A DNA stretch of 44,770 bases from NCBI RefSeq assembly GCF_019039215.1, contig NZ_JAHNZZ010000004.1, positions 1,562-46,331 on the forward strand. The letters are read 5' to 3'. Source of the DNA: Bacillus sp. FJAT-29790. GTDB taxonomy: Bacteria > Bacillota > Bacilli > Bacillales > Cytobacillaceae. This document shows, piece by piece, positions 8,001 through 15,488 of the stretch (position 1 is the first letter of the stretch; each line of letters begins with the position of its first letter). Position numbers and translations under genes: made by a program. Under the pieces are notes generated by a model, which saw only the letters and a program-made list of their open reading frames with translations, searched no databases and had not been told where the DNA came from.

Positions 8001-10402
8001 GGTCACCAGAAGAGGAATTGTCCGTAAAGGTAAGCAATTTAGAGACAGTTGAAGGAGCGATCATCGCGAACTCCCCTGCGAAATTGAAAGCAGGCATCTC
8101 TAACCTCGGAGTGAAAAATGTAGGCAACTTGGTAGCACATTTTTATTATGACAGTGTGGACCAAGCACATTTCATTGGAGATGCATCAATTGAAACGCTT
8201 GCTGCTAATTCGTCAACTTCAGTAAATATGACATGGGCAAATCCGGTTGCAGGTGAACACAATATAATTGTCGTTCTCGAAGCGAAAGACGGAAATAATC
8301 TTGGCGAAAATCAGTATGTAAAACCTTTTAAAGTGAAAGAAGCTCTCAATATTAAAGTCATGCTTGACGCTTCACATAAAAATGAGAATTCGTCAACTGA
8401 TGCAGGCACGTATAAAGATAATATGAAGGAATTAACCACTAAGATGCGACAAGAAGCGTACACAGTGGTGGAAAACGTCGGAACGATTACCGCAGAGATA
8501 TTAAAAGATGTGAAAGTTTTAGTAATTACCCATCCAGCAACGGATTACAGTGCCAGCGAAATTAAGGTTATTAGTGATTTTGTTCATACAGGTGGTTCCA
8601 TCCTTTTAACAGGAAAAAGCAACTATAAAGTGAACCAAAGTCCGAATAGCTTGTTAGATGGTATCGGTTCGAGCATTTTAATTAATAATGATGGTGTTTT
8701 TGATGAATCGAAGAGCGGAAACTTTTGGTCCAATCCATTAACTTCGAATTTCTCAGTTAGGGCTCATCCGAAAGCGATGCTGAATGACTATCGTCTAGAC
8801 TTTGTTACGAAACTAGATTATTACAGCGGAGCAAGCTTAGCGCAAAATGATGGAAATGGAAATAAAATTCCACTTACAGATGAAGATGCCAATGTAACGA
8901 TTCTTGTCCGCGGGAACGAAACGACGTTCCAAGATAACATTAAACCGGATACGGCTATTTACAACAGCTACAAAGCTGGCGCTCAACCTGGAAATGAAGT
9001 GACAGGTGGTACAAGTATCCCGCTAGCAGCTGCTGAACTGGTTGGTAAAGGGCGAATTTTTGTAACAGCTATGAACATCTTCAATGATAAGCAAATGGAT
9101 CAATCTTTCGAGCCGAAAGGGAATGTGCCATTCGCGCTTAATATTGTGAATTGGTTAGCCGAACGAGAAGTAACAAAAGTAACCCAAATTGGTGACGCTC
9201 GCCATTTACCTGAAGACAAGGATGTAGTCGTTCAAGGGAAAGTTACGAGTGCAGCAGGTGTTTTCTTTGATGCCTTCTATGTGCAAGATGAAACAGGAGG
9301 AATCATGGCATTTAACGAAGTACCAGACAATTCCTTACAAGAAGGTGACATCGTAAGGGTTTACGGTCATATTAAAACATTCGAAAATAACTTAGAAGTT
9401 GAGTTTGGCAATTTTAACGAGAGTGTAGTGAAAGTTAGCTCAGGTGAACCGCTCCAGCCTAAAACGATGACGACGAAAGAGGCAACGAGCGATAGTAACC
9501 AAGGCCAATTGATTAAGGTAGCTGGTAAAGTGAAGGATAATAGTCAAGCTGAAGCTGATTCTCCTTCTTATATCATTAATGACGGTAGCGGTGATGTGTT
9601 AGTCTTTGTTGACGGTTATATCATTAACCAAAGTGGCCCAATCCCGAAACTTAAAGTTGGAGAGACGCTTGAAGTAGTTGGTTACACGGCTAAAACGGCA
9701 TCTGGTCCGCAAGTTCGCGTTGGTAATACAAAGTTAATGCAGAAAACGGCAGATGTTGTCGATGAAGGTCCTGGTATTCCAGAGGACAAAGAGGAAATGA
9801 TTTCTGTTACGATTACGCCTGATCAGTTAACAAAAGGCAATAAAGGAAAGGTTTCCGTACAAGTTCCTAATCATACGTCGGAAATTATATTGCCATATAA
9901 TACGGTCGATCTTCTTGGAAAGAATGACTTTGAAGTGAAGACAGATGATATTACAATGAACGTACCTTTGAAATTGCTGAAGGATATTACAAGCAAGCTC
10001 CTAACAAAGGAATTAAAAGATAGTACGATTTCATTGCAAATGAAGCAGCTATCCACATCTGAGGAAAAGGATCTTATTTCCAACATGGAGGCTATTTCTC
10101 AGACGAAAATTAAGCAAATGAGTAAAATTTACGATTTCGCACTATCCATCACAACAAAAAATGGGAAGAGCGTGAGTCTAACTAAATTCAATCATCCGTT
10201 TATGATGGAATTAGAGGTTGATCCAATTACAAATCCAAAATTAGCTACGCTTTACAAAATTTCTGATGAAGGAAAGCTTGAATATGAGCCGATCGAAGGA
10301 AAGATTGTAAGTGGAAAAATGGTGGCTGAGATTGGTTATTTCGGTAAATATGTTGTTCTTGATCAAAAGATCGTGAACCAAGATTCAAAGAAGAAAAAAT
10401 AA
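5051..10402 (+). CDS. Giant secreted modular protein with lamin-tail, OB-fold and PHP metallohydrolase domains
   Basis: This 1783-residue protein starts with a signal peptide (KKWFN, hydrophobic run, cleavage near AEAAEA at residue 41). By eye the order is: lamin-tail-like domain (~44-160, with DHVVISQVYGYGG and FVELYNPTDADVDLKDWSLQY); OB-fold (~255-370, SFFIQDSTGGINV); beta-rich region; PHP metallohydrolase (~648-900) with THNH, SDHSHD, AFEMT, WGHSNVF, NHP and EDNHD, a complete set of metal ligands; CARDB-like domain (~993-1093); Rossmann/GATase-like domain (~1099-1330); two further OB-folds (~1372-1560); a beta-rich C-terminal domain (~1580-1783) ending in a Lys tail. There is no LPXTG, SLH or C-terminal helix, so surface retention is unexplained. 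CehA/McbA-type PHP proteins are phosphoesterases or hydrolases; the exact substrate is unknown. ATG 5051 follows AAAGGGGTG. It is first in a five-gene run. Confidence 0.85.
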   Translation: MHNFIRKHKKWFNIALTVLMLFTLVMPPSLMANLPKAEAAEALPQSSVADHVVISQVYGYGGSGPNEYLYKFVELYNPTDADVDLKDWSLQYAAAGATSAYSQKIALTGVIKARGYYLIQAGSNANPPVEPANGKPLPTPDDKSAGSGSFNFSATTGGKIALSNQKANSITGSADPSVVDFVGYGTASDSLGKPAVLPASRTFARKTNTGLDPSVLGDGNGFSSNSNLEDFAAASPFPRNSSYQSEPGNIDLGAKNISDIRINDDNGIPTTLGNKATIEGIVTAVKLGTDKTSFFIQDSTGGINVISTKESSFSIKEGQKLKVTGHVAFNKGFTQLVLESMVNIETGNVLSPEEINIADLGSYDTAEPLEGKLVSFTGQVSNIPSNGTDLNITVADGENTAVVKILGMTGIDVKSALEVSDTYTFVGIVGQSKSVAPYTNGYYLTLRTSDDIKGELTLSHEPITETYPGMDVSFTAIAKYADSVTLYYRDIQKTEYQSIDMIKDGFSFNGKILEKDVPENFQYYIEAQSGSKTKFVGTSEKPFDVVVVTKQTGPSFYDEQPQGKIETQHPVISVKMSDPYGVDTSKVTIKIDGSDLTKKAVITDSEIKLALTPNDDLNMGSHTVIVEAADKLGNLSTYTWSFEVMERFKGGHHYLGTTHNHTRISHDAVGEPEDALKAAIEHEYDWFAFSDHSHDIDAELVGQDSVDHNGMQERKGGEDWQLTKKLAKDYTKNDEFVVFPAFEMTSTTWGHSNVFGTENFIDRKQSGGIYQNLKDYYAWVLTYDDIVAQFNHPAMSKDAFDNFIPYDKNLDKLFTMLEVGNGSGKYSYVNTENKFFNALDLGWHVAPTYGEDNHDATWGKTNKRTVIVANDLSQDSLLDAMKKMRVYFTEDKDFTMDVLASGFYMGSTTDTKQLNFDIKGTSPNRTISQVEIVTNGATVVKSITPNSKELDWKPEPINVVGGQQWYVVRVTLDNGDRAYSAPIWSPEEELSVKVSNLETVEGAIIANSPAKLKAGISNLGVKNVGNLVAHFYYDSVDQAHFIGDASIETLAANSSTSVNMTWANPVAGEHNIIVVLEAKDGNNLGENQYVKPFKVKEALNIKVMLDASHKNENSSTDAGTYKDNMKELTTKMRQEAYTVVENVGTITAEILKDVKVLVITHPATDYSASEIKVISDFVHTGGSILLTGKSNYKVNQSPNSLLDGIGSSILINNDGVFDESKSGNFWSNPLTSNFSVRAHPKAMLNDYRLDFVTKLDYYSGASLAQNDGNGNKIPLTDEDANVTILVRGNETTFQDNIKPDTAIYNSYKAGAQPGNEVTGGTSIPLAAAELVGKGRIFVTAMNIFNDKQMDQSFEPKGNVPFALNIVNWLAEREVTKVTQIGDARHLPEDKDVVVQGKVTSAAGVFFDAFYVQDETGGIMAFNEVPDNSLQEGDIVRVYGHIKTFENNLEVEFGNFNESVVKVSSGEPLQPKTMTTKEATSDSNQGQLIKVAGKVKDNSQAEADSPSYIINDGSGDVLVFVDGYIINQSGPIPKLKVGETLEVVGYTAKTASGPQVRVGNTKLMQKTADVVDEGPGIPEDKEEMISVTITPDQLTKGNKGKVSVQVPNHTSEIILPYNTVDLLGKNDFEVKTDDITMNVPLKLLKDITSKLLTKELKDSTISLQMKQLSTSEEKDLISNMEAISQTKIKQMSKIYDFALSITTKNGKSVSLTKFNHPFMMELEVDPITNPKLATLYKISDEGKLEYEPIEGKIVSGKMVAEIGYFGKYVVLDQKIVNQDSKKKK

Positions 10403-11662
10403 TTGATTAAGTTTAAACAAACAAAGGATGCCATTCGTAAGAATGGCATTCCTATTGTCAATGAGGAGGGAGCCGTCATATTTAGGCTGCAATCCAAGAA
10501 GCGTTTTACTATAAGTATTGCGATCATGTTATTCGTTTTATTATTTCCGGCAATGCAATTCGTTGATGCGCATCCTTACAGTGCTAGTTACACAACGTTA
10601 AACCTTACTAAATCGTATACTAAGATGATTTATACGCTTGATGAACTGTCTGTCATTGAGTTAACGAATGGTGATCTTAATCATAATGGAATGCTAGAAC
10701 AAGAAGAATTTGATGCTGTTAAGGATCGATTGATAGAGATAATCAAAGAAAACATCATGTTGAAGATAAATGGGGAAGAGAAATCGTGGATAAGTATAGA
10801 AAGTATCATACTGGATCGAAAAGGCAATGATTCGAAACTTATTTTAAGTGTCATTTACTCTCCAGTATCTGAATCTCAATCGATTTCTTTGAAAGATCAC
10901 CTGTATTTAGGCGATACAAAAACGAATTACGCTAACCTACTTACCATTCATTATGGTTCGCAAACAAGCACGGCAGCAATATCTGGCAATCATCGGACTT
11001 GGGCTATGCAGCTCACTGAAGAAGATTATGCAGGTTTAAAGCAAGATGACCTAGCCCAGCCAAAAATGGAAACAAATGAGTTAGAAAAGACAGCACAAGA
11101 TATGGAAAACTCAACTTCTGGCTGGCTTTCCTTCTTTAAACTGGGGATGAATCATATTCTTGAAGGTTTTGATCATTTGTTATTTCTATTTTCATTGCTA
11201 ATTGCACGACAAACATTCAAACAATATGCTGCAGTCATTACATCCTTCACTATTGCACATAGCTTAACTTTAACTCTAACGGTATTGGGCTGGATTGACC
11301 TCTCTCCTAAAATTGTTGAGCCTCTGATTGCGCTTAGTATTTGTTATGTAGCGATTGATAATCTGATTCGAAAAGAAGTATCCCATCGCTGGATTCTGAC
11401 CTTTGTATTCGGATTGGTACATGGGATGGGATTTGCTGATATTTTAAAAGAGATGGACATCCCGAAGAGTGAGCTAGCTGTAGATTTAGTTAGTTTTAAC
11501 ATTGGTATTGAAACTGTTCAGCTTGCGATTGTTATTGTCCTATTGCCTCTCGTTGGACTATTACATCGCTGGAAGTATTCTAGGAGAGCAGTCTTTATCG
11601 GATCAATAATGACTCTCGTTTTGGGCGCTATTTGGTTGGTAGAACGTGTATTATATGCATAA
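10403..11662 (+). CDS. HupE/UreJ-type membrane protein with EF-hand-like loop
   Basis: The N-terminal secretion signal (SKKRFTISIAIMLFVLLFPA) ends at VDAHPYS. An exported domain with a canonical EF-hand loop DLNHNGMLEQEE follows, then a six- to seven-helix membrane domain with HILEGFDHLLFLFSLLIA, ITSFTIAHSLTLTLT and FGLVHGMGFADIL, as in HupE/UreJ proteins linked to nickel or cobalt. The start is unclear. TTG 10403 directly abuts the previous stop (420 codons with stop) and could be coupled, but has only a weak AAGAAG site. A strong GAGGAGGG (10463-10470) lies 7 nt before an in-frame ATA at 10478, and no ATG, GTG or TTG lies between. Starting there would give a 394-residue protein with a normal signal peptide. 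Metal specificity is inferred only from the family. Confidence 0.82.
   Translation: MIKFKQTKDAIRKNGIPIVNEEGAVIFRLQSKKRFTISIAIMLFVLLFPAMQFVDAHPYSASYTTLNLTKSYTKMIYTLDELSVIELTNGDLNHNGMLEQEEFDAVKDRLIEIIKENIMLKINGEEKSWISIESIILDRKGNDSKLILSVIYSPVSESQSISLKDHLYLGDTKTNYANLLTIHYGSQTSTAAISGNHRTWAMQLTEEDYAGLKQDDLAQPKMETNELEKTAQDMENSTSGWLSFFKLGMNHILEGFDHLLFLFSLLIARQTFKQYAAVITSFTIAHSLTLTLTVLGWIDLSPKIVEPLIALSICYVAIDNLIRKEVSHRWILTFVFGLVHGMGFADILKEMDIPKSELAVDLVSFNIGIETVQLAIVIVLLPLVGLLHRWKYSRRAVFIGSIMTLVLGAIWLVERVLYA
10426..10452 (+). other. Hairpin at the junction to the HupE-like gene
   Basis: GGATGCCATTC and GAATGGCATTCC form an 11-bp stem with one bulge and a GTAA loop. No T tract follows, so it is not a standard terminator. 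It looks like an intergenic processing or attenuation element, although it lies inside the reading frame if TTG 10403 is the start. Confidence 0.6.
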
Positions 11663-11734
11663 TTAACATGCCTTTTACTTTTAAACATGAAGGGTATGAT
11701 GCTCTGAAAAAAGCAGAAAGTAGGGGGAAGCTTC

Positions 11735-12820
11735 TTGAAACATACCACTCAGCAAAAAATATCGACACAATGGAATAGCAGCTTCCTTGCGCTCTTATGT
11801 CTATCCTTTATTTTTCTCTTATATTTCTTTTCAACGAATGAGCCCGGATCGATCTTGAATAATCCGATGCTCCAAATTTTTAAAACGATCTTCATCAGTA
11901 TTATTTTAGAAGCAATGCCCTTTATATTAATCGGTGTGTTTATCTCTGCATTGCTGCAAGTTTTTGTTTCTGAACAAACGATTAAGAGGATGATCCCGAA
12001 AAATCCCGTTTTGGGTATTATTACGGCAAGCGTCATTGGAATTATTTTTCCCATTTGTGAATGTGGGATGGTGCCAGCTATTCGAAAGTTAATTAAAAAA
12101 GGCATGCCATTATATGCTGCTGTCACGTTTATTCTAGTTGGCCCAATATTAAACCCAATCGTATTCTGGTCAACGTGGACTGCTTTTCGAAATCGTCCAG
12201 AAATTACGTATTCCCGAATGGGACTTGCCTTTTTAGTAGCACTTGTTGTTGGTCTTATTGTCTATCGGTTTGTGAAAGCGAATCAGTTAAGAGACGGTGA
12301 GGAAATCAAACAATCGATTGTTAATAAGAATAAAGAGAAATTCAAGCATTCAGAGCACCATCATGATCATTCAGCACACCTTCATAATCATACGGGGCAC
12401 TCTAGTAAACGCCCTAGCAAAATAATTGAAGTCATGGGCCATGCAACAAGTGAGTTTTTTGAGATGGGGAAATATTTGGTGTTTGGTGCGATGCTCGTCG
12501 GACTGTTGCAAACGGTCGTTGCTCAAAGTACATTGTTCTCTCTCGGACAAGGTCAGGTAAGCTCTAATTTATTAATGATGGGCCTAGGCTTTATCCTGTC
12601 TCTTTGTTCAACTTCAGATGCCTTTGTCGCACAGTCTTTCACGAGTACCTTTTCTAAAAGTTCACTCGTTGTCTTTATGGTATTTGGCCCGATGATCAAT
12701 TTAAAAGGAATTTTAATGATGTTGGCTGTTTTCAAACCTAGATTTGTAGTTTTACTCAGCTCATTAGTGTTTTTCTTTGTTTTGGTAGGCGCATTGCTTC
12801 TTGAGTGGTTCATCTTGTAG
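11735..12820 (+). CDS. YcgR/UPF0718-type permease with His-rich loop
   Basis: This 361-residue membrane protein belongs to the predicted permease family that includes ArsP and B. subtilis YcgR. Two related halves are visible: FPICECGMVPAIRKLIKKG with VGPILNPIVFWST in the first, and LCSTSDAFVAQSF with FGPMINLKG in the second. The CxCG pair is a likely metal or metalloid site. The loop at about residues 203-225 is rich in His (EHHHDHSAHLHNHTGH), which suggests a divalent metal. The start TTG 11735 follows AGGGGGA with 7-nt spacing. It lies 72 nt after the HupE-like gene and 36 nt before its probable partner. The substrate cannot be fixed from sequence. Confidence 0.85.
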   Translation: MKHTTQQKISTQWNSSFLALLCLSFIFLLYFFSTNEPGSILNNPMLQIFKTIFISIILEAMPFILIGVFISALLQVFVSEQTIKRMIPKNPVLGIITASVIGIIFPICECGMVPAIRKLIKKGMPLYAAVTFILVGPILNPIVFWSTWTAFRNRPEITYSRMGLAFLVALVVGLIVYRFVKANQLRDGEEIKQSIVNKNKEKFKHSEHHHDHSAHLHNHTGHSSKRPSKIIEVMGHATSEFFEMGKYLVFGAMLVGLLQTVVAQSTLFSLGQGQVSSNLLMMGLGFILSLCSTSDAFVAQSFTSTFSKSSLVVFMVFGPMINLKGILMMLAVFKPRFVVLLSSLVFFFVLVGALLLEWFIL

Positions 12821-12856
12821 GGAATAGCTATCGAATTGGATTGGGGGCACTGAACA

Positions 12857-13759
12857 ATGAAAAAAATCGATTCCACTGTCGTACACAATTTTTTAAGGGC
12901 TTCGATTTTGCTTAGTTTTTTCATATTAATTGTTTATCTATTGGTAACTGGTGACATCCTTTACTATATATCACCGGAACTTAAAATTTATGCTGAATTG
13001 GCTGCAGCAGGATTGTTAGTTGTTACGGGATTTCAATATTATATTGCCTTTTGTTCGATTAAACGGCCTTTGATTGTTTGTGATTGTGGGCATGATCATG
13101 GTCATAGCCATGAGCCATCCCGAAGTATTGGAAAAAATATCATCATATATGGATTATTTCTATTTCCGCTTCTGCTAGGTTTTTGCCTTCCGAATTCAGC
13201 ATTATCTAGTTCCTTAGTCGATAAGAAAGGAATTAATCTAGGTGGAGGTTCATTCGGTAAGCAATCTGGAGAACTCGTTCAAGTAGATGGAAATGAAGAT
13301 CCAGTCCTTAAGGAAATGTTTAAAACTGATAAGTATAATCGAGATTACGCGAAGCTAGGGATAAAGCTATTTAAGCAAGATGTAATCGAATTGAAGGAAG
13401 AATGGTTCATGGAGAAAATTCTATCATTAGATACCTTTTCTGATAATTTTGTCGGGAAAAAAATTCAAATGAAAGGATTTATCTATCGTGAGCCAGGTAT
13501 GGATCAGTCGCAGTTTATTTTGAACAGACTAGTTATGACCCACTGTATTGCAGATGTTGCCCCTTTCGGAATCATTTCTGAATTTCCTTTTGCGAGTGAA
13601 TACGCTGACGATACATGGGTGATTGTGACAGGCACGATTGGGAAAACGATGTATAATGACAAATCAGTTATGAAAATTGAAGTAAAAACGATTGAACCCA
13701 TCGAAGCTCCAAAAGATGCATACGTCTATCCTGATTGGGAATTTGCTTCTAAATTGTAA
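12857..13759 (+). CDS. TIGR03943/YcgQ-type permease partner protein
   Basis: This 300-residue protein has two N-terminal membrane helices (~11-33 and 40-65), a short loop VCDCGHDHGHSHEP (~74-88) with two Cys and four His, a third helix (~95-120), and an exported alpha/beta domain (~130-300) that includes KIQMKGFIYR and VMTHCIADVAPFG. This layout matches YcgQ/TIGR03943 proteins, which are regularly paired with YcgR-type permeases and are thought to handle zinc or another metal. GGGGGC lies 8 nt before ATG 12857. It is the fourth gene of the run; the following gene begins 28 nt after its stop. The metal role is family inference plus the visible Cys/His cluster. Confidence 0.85.
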   Translation: MKKIDSTVVHNFLRASILLSFFILIVYLLVTGDILYYISPELKIYAELAAAGLLVVTGFQYYIAFCSIKRPLIVCDCGHDHGHSHEPSRSIGKNIIIYGLFLFPLLLGFCLPNSALSSSLVDKKGINLGGGSFGKQSGELVQVDGNEDPVLKEMFKTDKYNRDYAKLGIKLFKQDVIELKEEWFMEKILSLDTFSDNFVGKKIQMKGFIYREPGMDQSQFILNRLVMTHCIADVAPFGIISEFPFASEYADDTWVIVTGTIGKTMYNDKSVMKIEVKTIEPIEAPKDAYVYPDWEFASKL

Positions 13760-13787
13760 GATTTGATTGGATGGGGAGGTGTTTGTT

Positions 13788-14660
13788 GTGCTGTTCAATT
13801 ACGGCAGTATGATCGTGATACTACTAATTACTACTTATCAAATTATTTATAATTCTCAACGATCGGACAAGTTGAAGGAATCTGCTGGTATGACCATCTC
13901 TATGGCGGTTTGCTTACTTGCAAGTGCCGCTATGGGGATTGTATCTGCACAAACCTTTGAACATAATCTAAAGTTGTCTTTATTTATTGCGGCCGTTTTT
14001 GCGAGCTGTATCGGTTATTTCATGGGAAAACGATTCAGCTTGGTTGTCTTAATAAACAGTGTGTTAGCTGGATGGTTAGGAGCAATGGCAGGTTCGATTT
14101 TTGGTTTCATACTTTTTCTATCGAATAAAATTGTACTCATAACTGATATAACATTTGTTATTGTCATGTTTTTATTGCAACAGGTGATTGATAGACAGTT
14201 AGGTGAAATGAGTAAAAAAACATCTAAGAAAATGACAGGAAAACCTAAGGTGCAGAAATTTGAAACCATCGTTACACTTACACTATCTATCAGCATTATT
14301 ACGTTAGCATTCTTCACTTTTTTGAATAAAAATCATTTAAGCACTGCTCAAATTGGTCAGCCGCAAACACAGTATGCGATTCTTGACGAAGAGAATGATC
14401 TTCAGGAAGCAACGATTGATGTGACTGCTTCCGGATTTAGCCCTAAAACCACGATTTTTTCAGAAGGTACGGTTATGAAAGTCATTATTCATGTGGGGCC
14501 AAATCTTGCAGATGGCCTAAAGCTTATTTCAAGTGATCTAGGCATTGACGCTGACTTAAGTGAAGGCGACAATTTATTTATCATAAATAAACCCAATCGT
14601 GGAACATATGAATTTGAATTGGGTTCAGTCTCTTTTAAGGGATTATTAATTGTAGAGTAA
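13788..14660 (+). CDS. Membrane protein with C-terminal cupredoxin-like domain lacking copper ligands
   Basis: The protein has 290 residues if started at GTG 13788, which follows GGGGAGGTG with 6-nt spacing. The N-terminal half holds about five membrane helices, two of them Gly/Ala-rich (VLAGWLGAMAGSIFGFILF). A sixth anchors the C-terminal domain (~208-290), which carries the cupredoxin-like pattern VTASGFSPKTTIFSEGTVMK ... NKPNRGTYEFELGSVSFKG. In metal-binding members the stretch before and after GTYEF holds Cys, His and Met; here those places read LADGLKLISSD and ELGSV, so no type-1 copper site is visible. It closes the five-gene run. A role as a non-metal partner domain is possible but unproven. 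Confidence 0.65.
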   Translation: MLFNYGSMIVILLITTYQIIYNSQRSDKLKESAGMTISMAVCLLASAAMGIVSAQTFEHNLKLSLFIAAVFASCIGYFMGKRFSLVVLINSVLAGWLGAMAGSIFGFILFLSNKIVLITDITFVIVMFLLQQVIDRQLGEMSKKTSKKMTGKPKVQKFETIVTLTLSISIITLAFFTFLNKNHLSTAQIGQPQTQYAILDEENDLQEATIDVTASGFSPKTTIFSEGTVMKVIIHVGPNLADGLKLISSDLGIDADLSEGDNLFIINKPNRGTYEFELGSVSFKGLLIVE

Positions 14661-14742
14661 ACCAATATCATTAATGAATGGCGAAATATAGCGTTTAATG
14701 AAAACTGTTTATGAAGAAGTTAGTGGATTCAACTTTGTAAGA

Positions 14743-14784
14743 TAAAAAAAACAAAGGCTCAGCGTTCAAACCGCTGAGCCTTTG
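14743..14784 (-). terminator. Terminator of the metQNP operon
   Basis: A perfect 13-bp stem CAAAGGCTCAGCG / CGCTGAGCCTTTG with a 7-nt loop is followed on the minus strand by eight T. It could also stop plus-strand transcripts from the five-gene run, though the T tract on that side is short. Confidence 0.9.
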
Positions 14785-14813
14785 AATATAAGGAATCTAT
14801 CTTATGATACAGC

Positions 14814-15488
14814 CTAATCTTTCTTTAACCGAGCGGACAAGCGGTTACCAGCTGATTGTAGGCCTTGGACGAGGATGATGAGTAAGATGACTGTTACATA
14901 CATGACATCTACTTCATATCGAAGATGGCCAAAGCGGTAAGCAAGGTCGCCGAGTCCGCCTCCGCCGACAAGTCCTGCCATCGCTGTTGCGCCAATCAGT
15001 CCGATCGTAGCAATGGTTAAGCCAAGAACAATGGATGAACGGGATTCTCTTACAAGCACATGCCAAATGATATGCCTTGTTTTAATACCCATCGCCTCGT
15101 AAGCTTCAATCACTCCGCGGTCTACTTCTAACAGAGCCGTTTCCATTAATCTGGCAATATAAGGGGCGGTATATACAACTAACGGAACGATTACCCCTTT
15201 TACACCAATCGATGTTCCAACAATCATTTTTGTAAAGGGAAGGATGAAAAACAACAAGATAATAAACGGGATTGAACGAATGATGTTAATAATGACATTT
15301 AATAGGGAAAAAACAAACTTATTATCTAATGCTTTCCCAGGCCTGGTTAGAACGAGCATGATTCCTAATGGAAGGCCGATCAATATCGAAACGCCTAGAG
15401 ACATGCCTACCATCTGAAAGGTTTGGATAATCGCTTGCCAAACATCACTGCCCCAGAGGTCAAGAAACTCTTTGATTCTTGCTGTCAC
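14814..15488 (-). CDS. metP: Methionine ABC transporter permease
   Basis: This 224-residue inner-membrane subunit forms the channel of the methionine importer together with MetN and MetQ. Five or so helices are visible, and the EAA-type loop that docks on the ATPase is EVDRGVIEAYEAMGIKTRHI (near residues 120-140). The length is typical. GTG 15488 follows GGAAGGAG; the gene starts 29 nt before the metN stop, which points to translational coupling. It is last in the metQ-metN-metP operon and is followed by a strong terminator. Confidence 0.94.
   Translation of the reverse strand: MTARIKEFLDLWGSDVWQAIIQTFQMVGMSLGVSILIGLPLGIMLVLTRPGKALDNKFVFSLLNVIINIIRSIPFIILLFFILPFTKMIVGTSIGVKGVIVPLVVYTAPYIARLMETALLEVDRGVIEAYEAMGIKTRHIIWHVLVRESRSSIVLGLTIATIGLIGATAMAGLVGGGGLGDLAYRFGHLRYEVDVMYVTVILLIILVQGLQSAGNRLSARLKKD

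Noticed and set aside
11749-12126. Long antisense frames opposite the permease, PHP, MoeB and Pta genes
   Set aside because: They are shadows of well-supported genes, with no ribosome sites or family motifs.
5051-14660. Prophage, integrative element or phage-defence island as explanation for the five-gene run
   Set aside because: No integrase, transposase, attachment repeats, nuclease-helicase or toxin-antitoxin genes are seen, and base composition looks like its surroundings.
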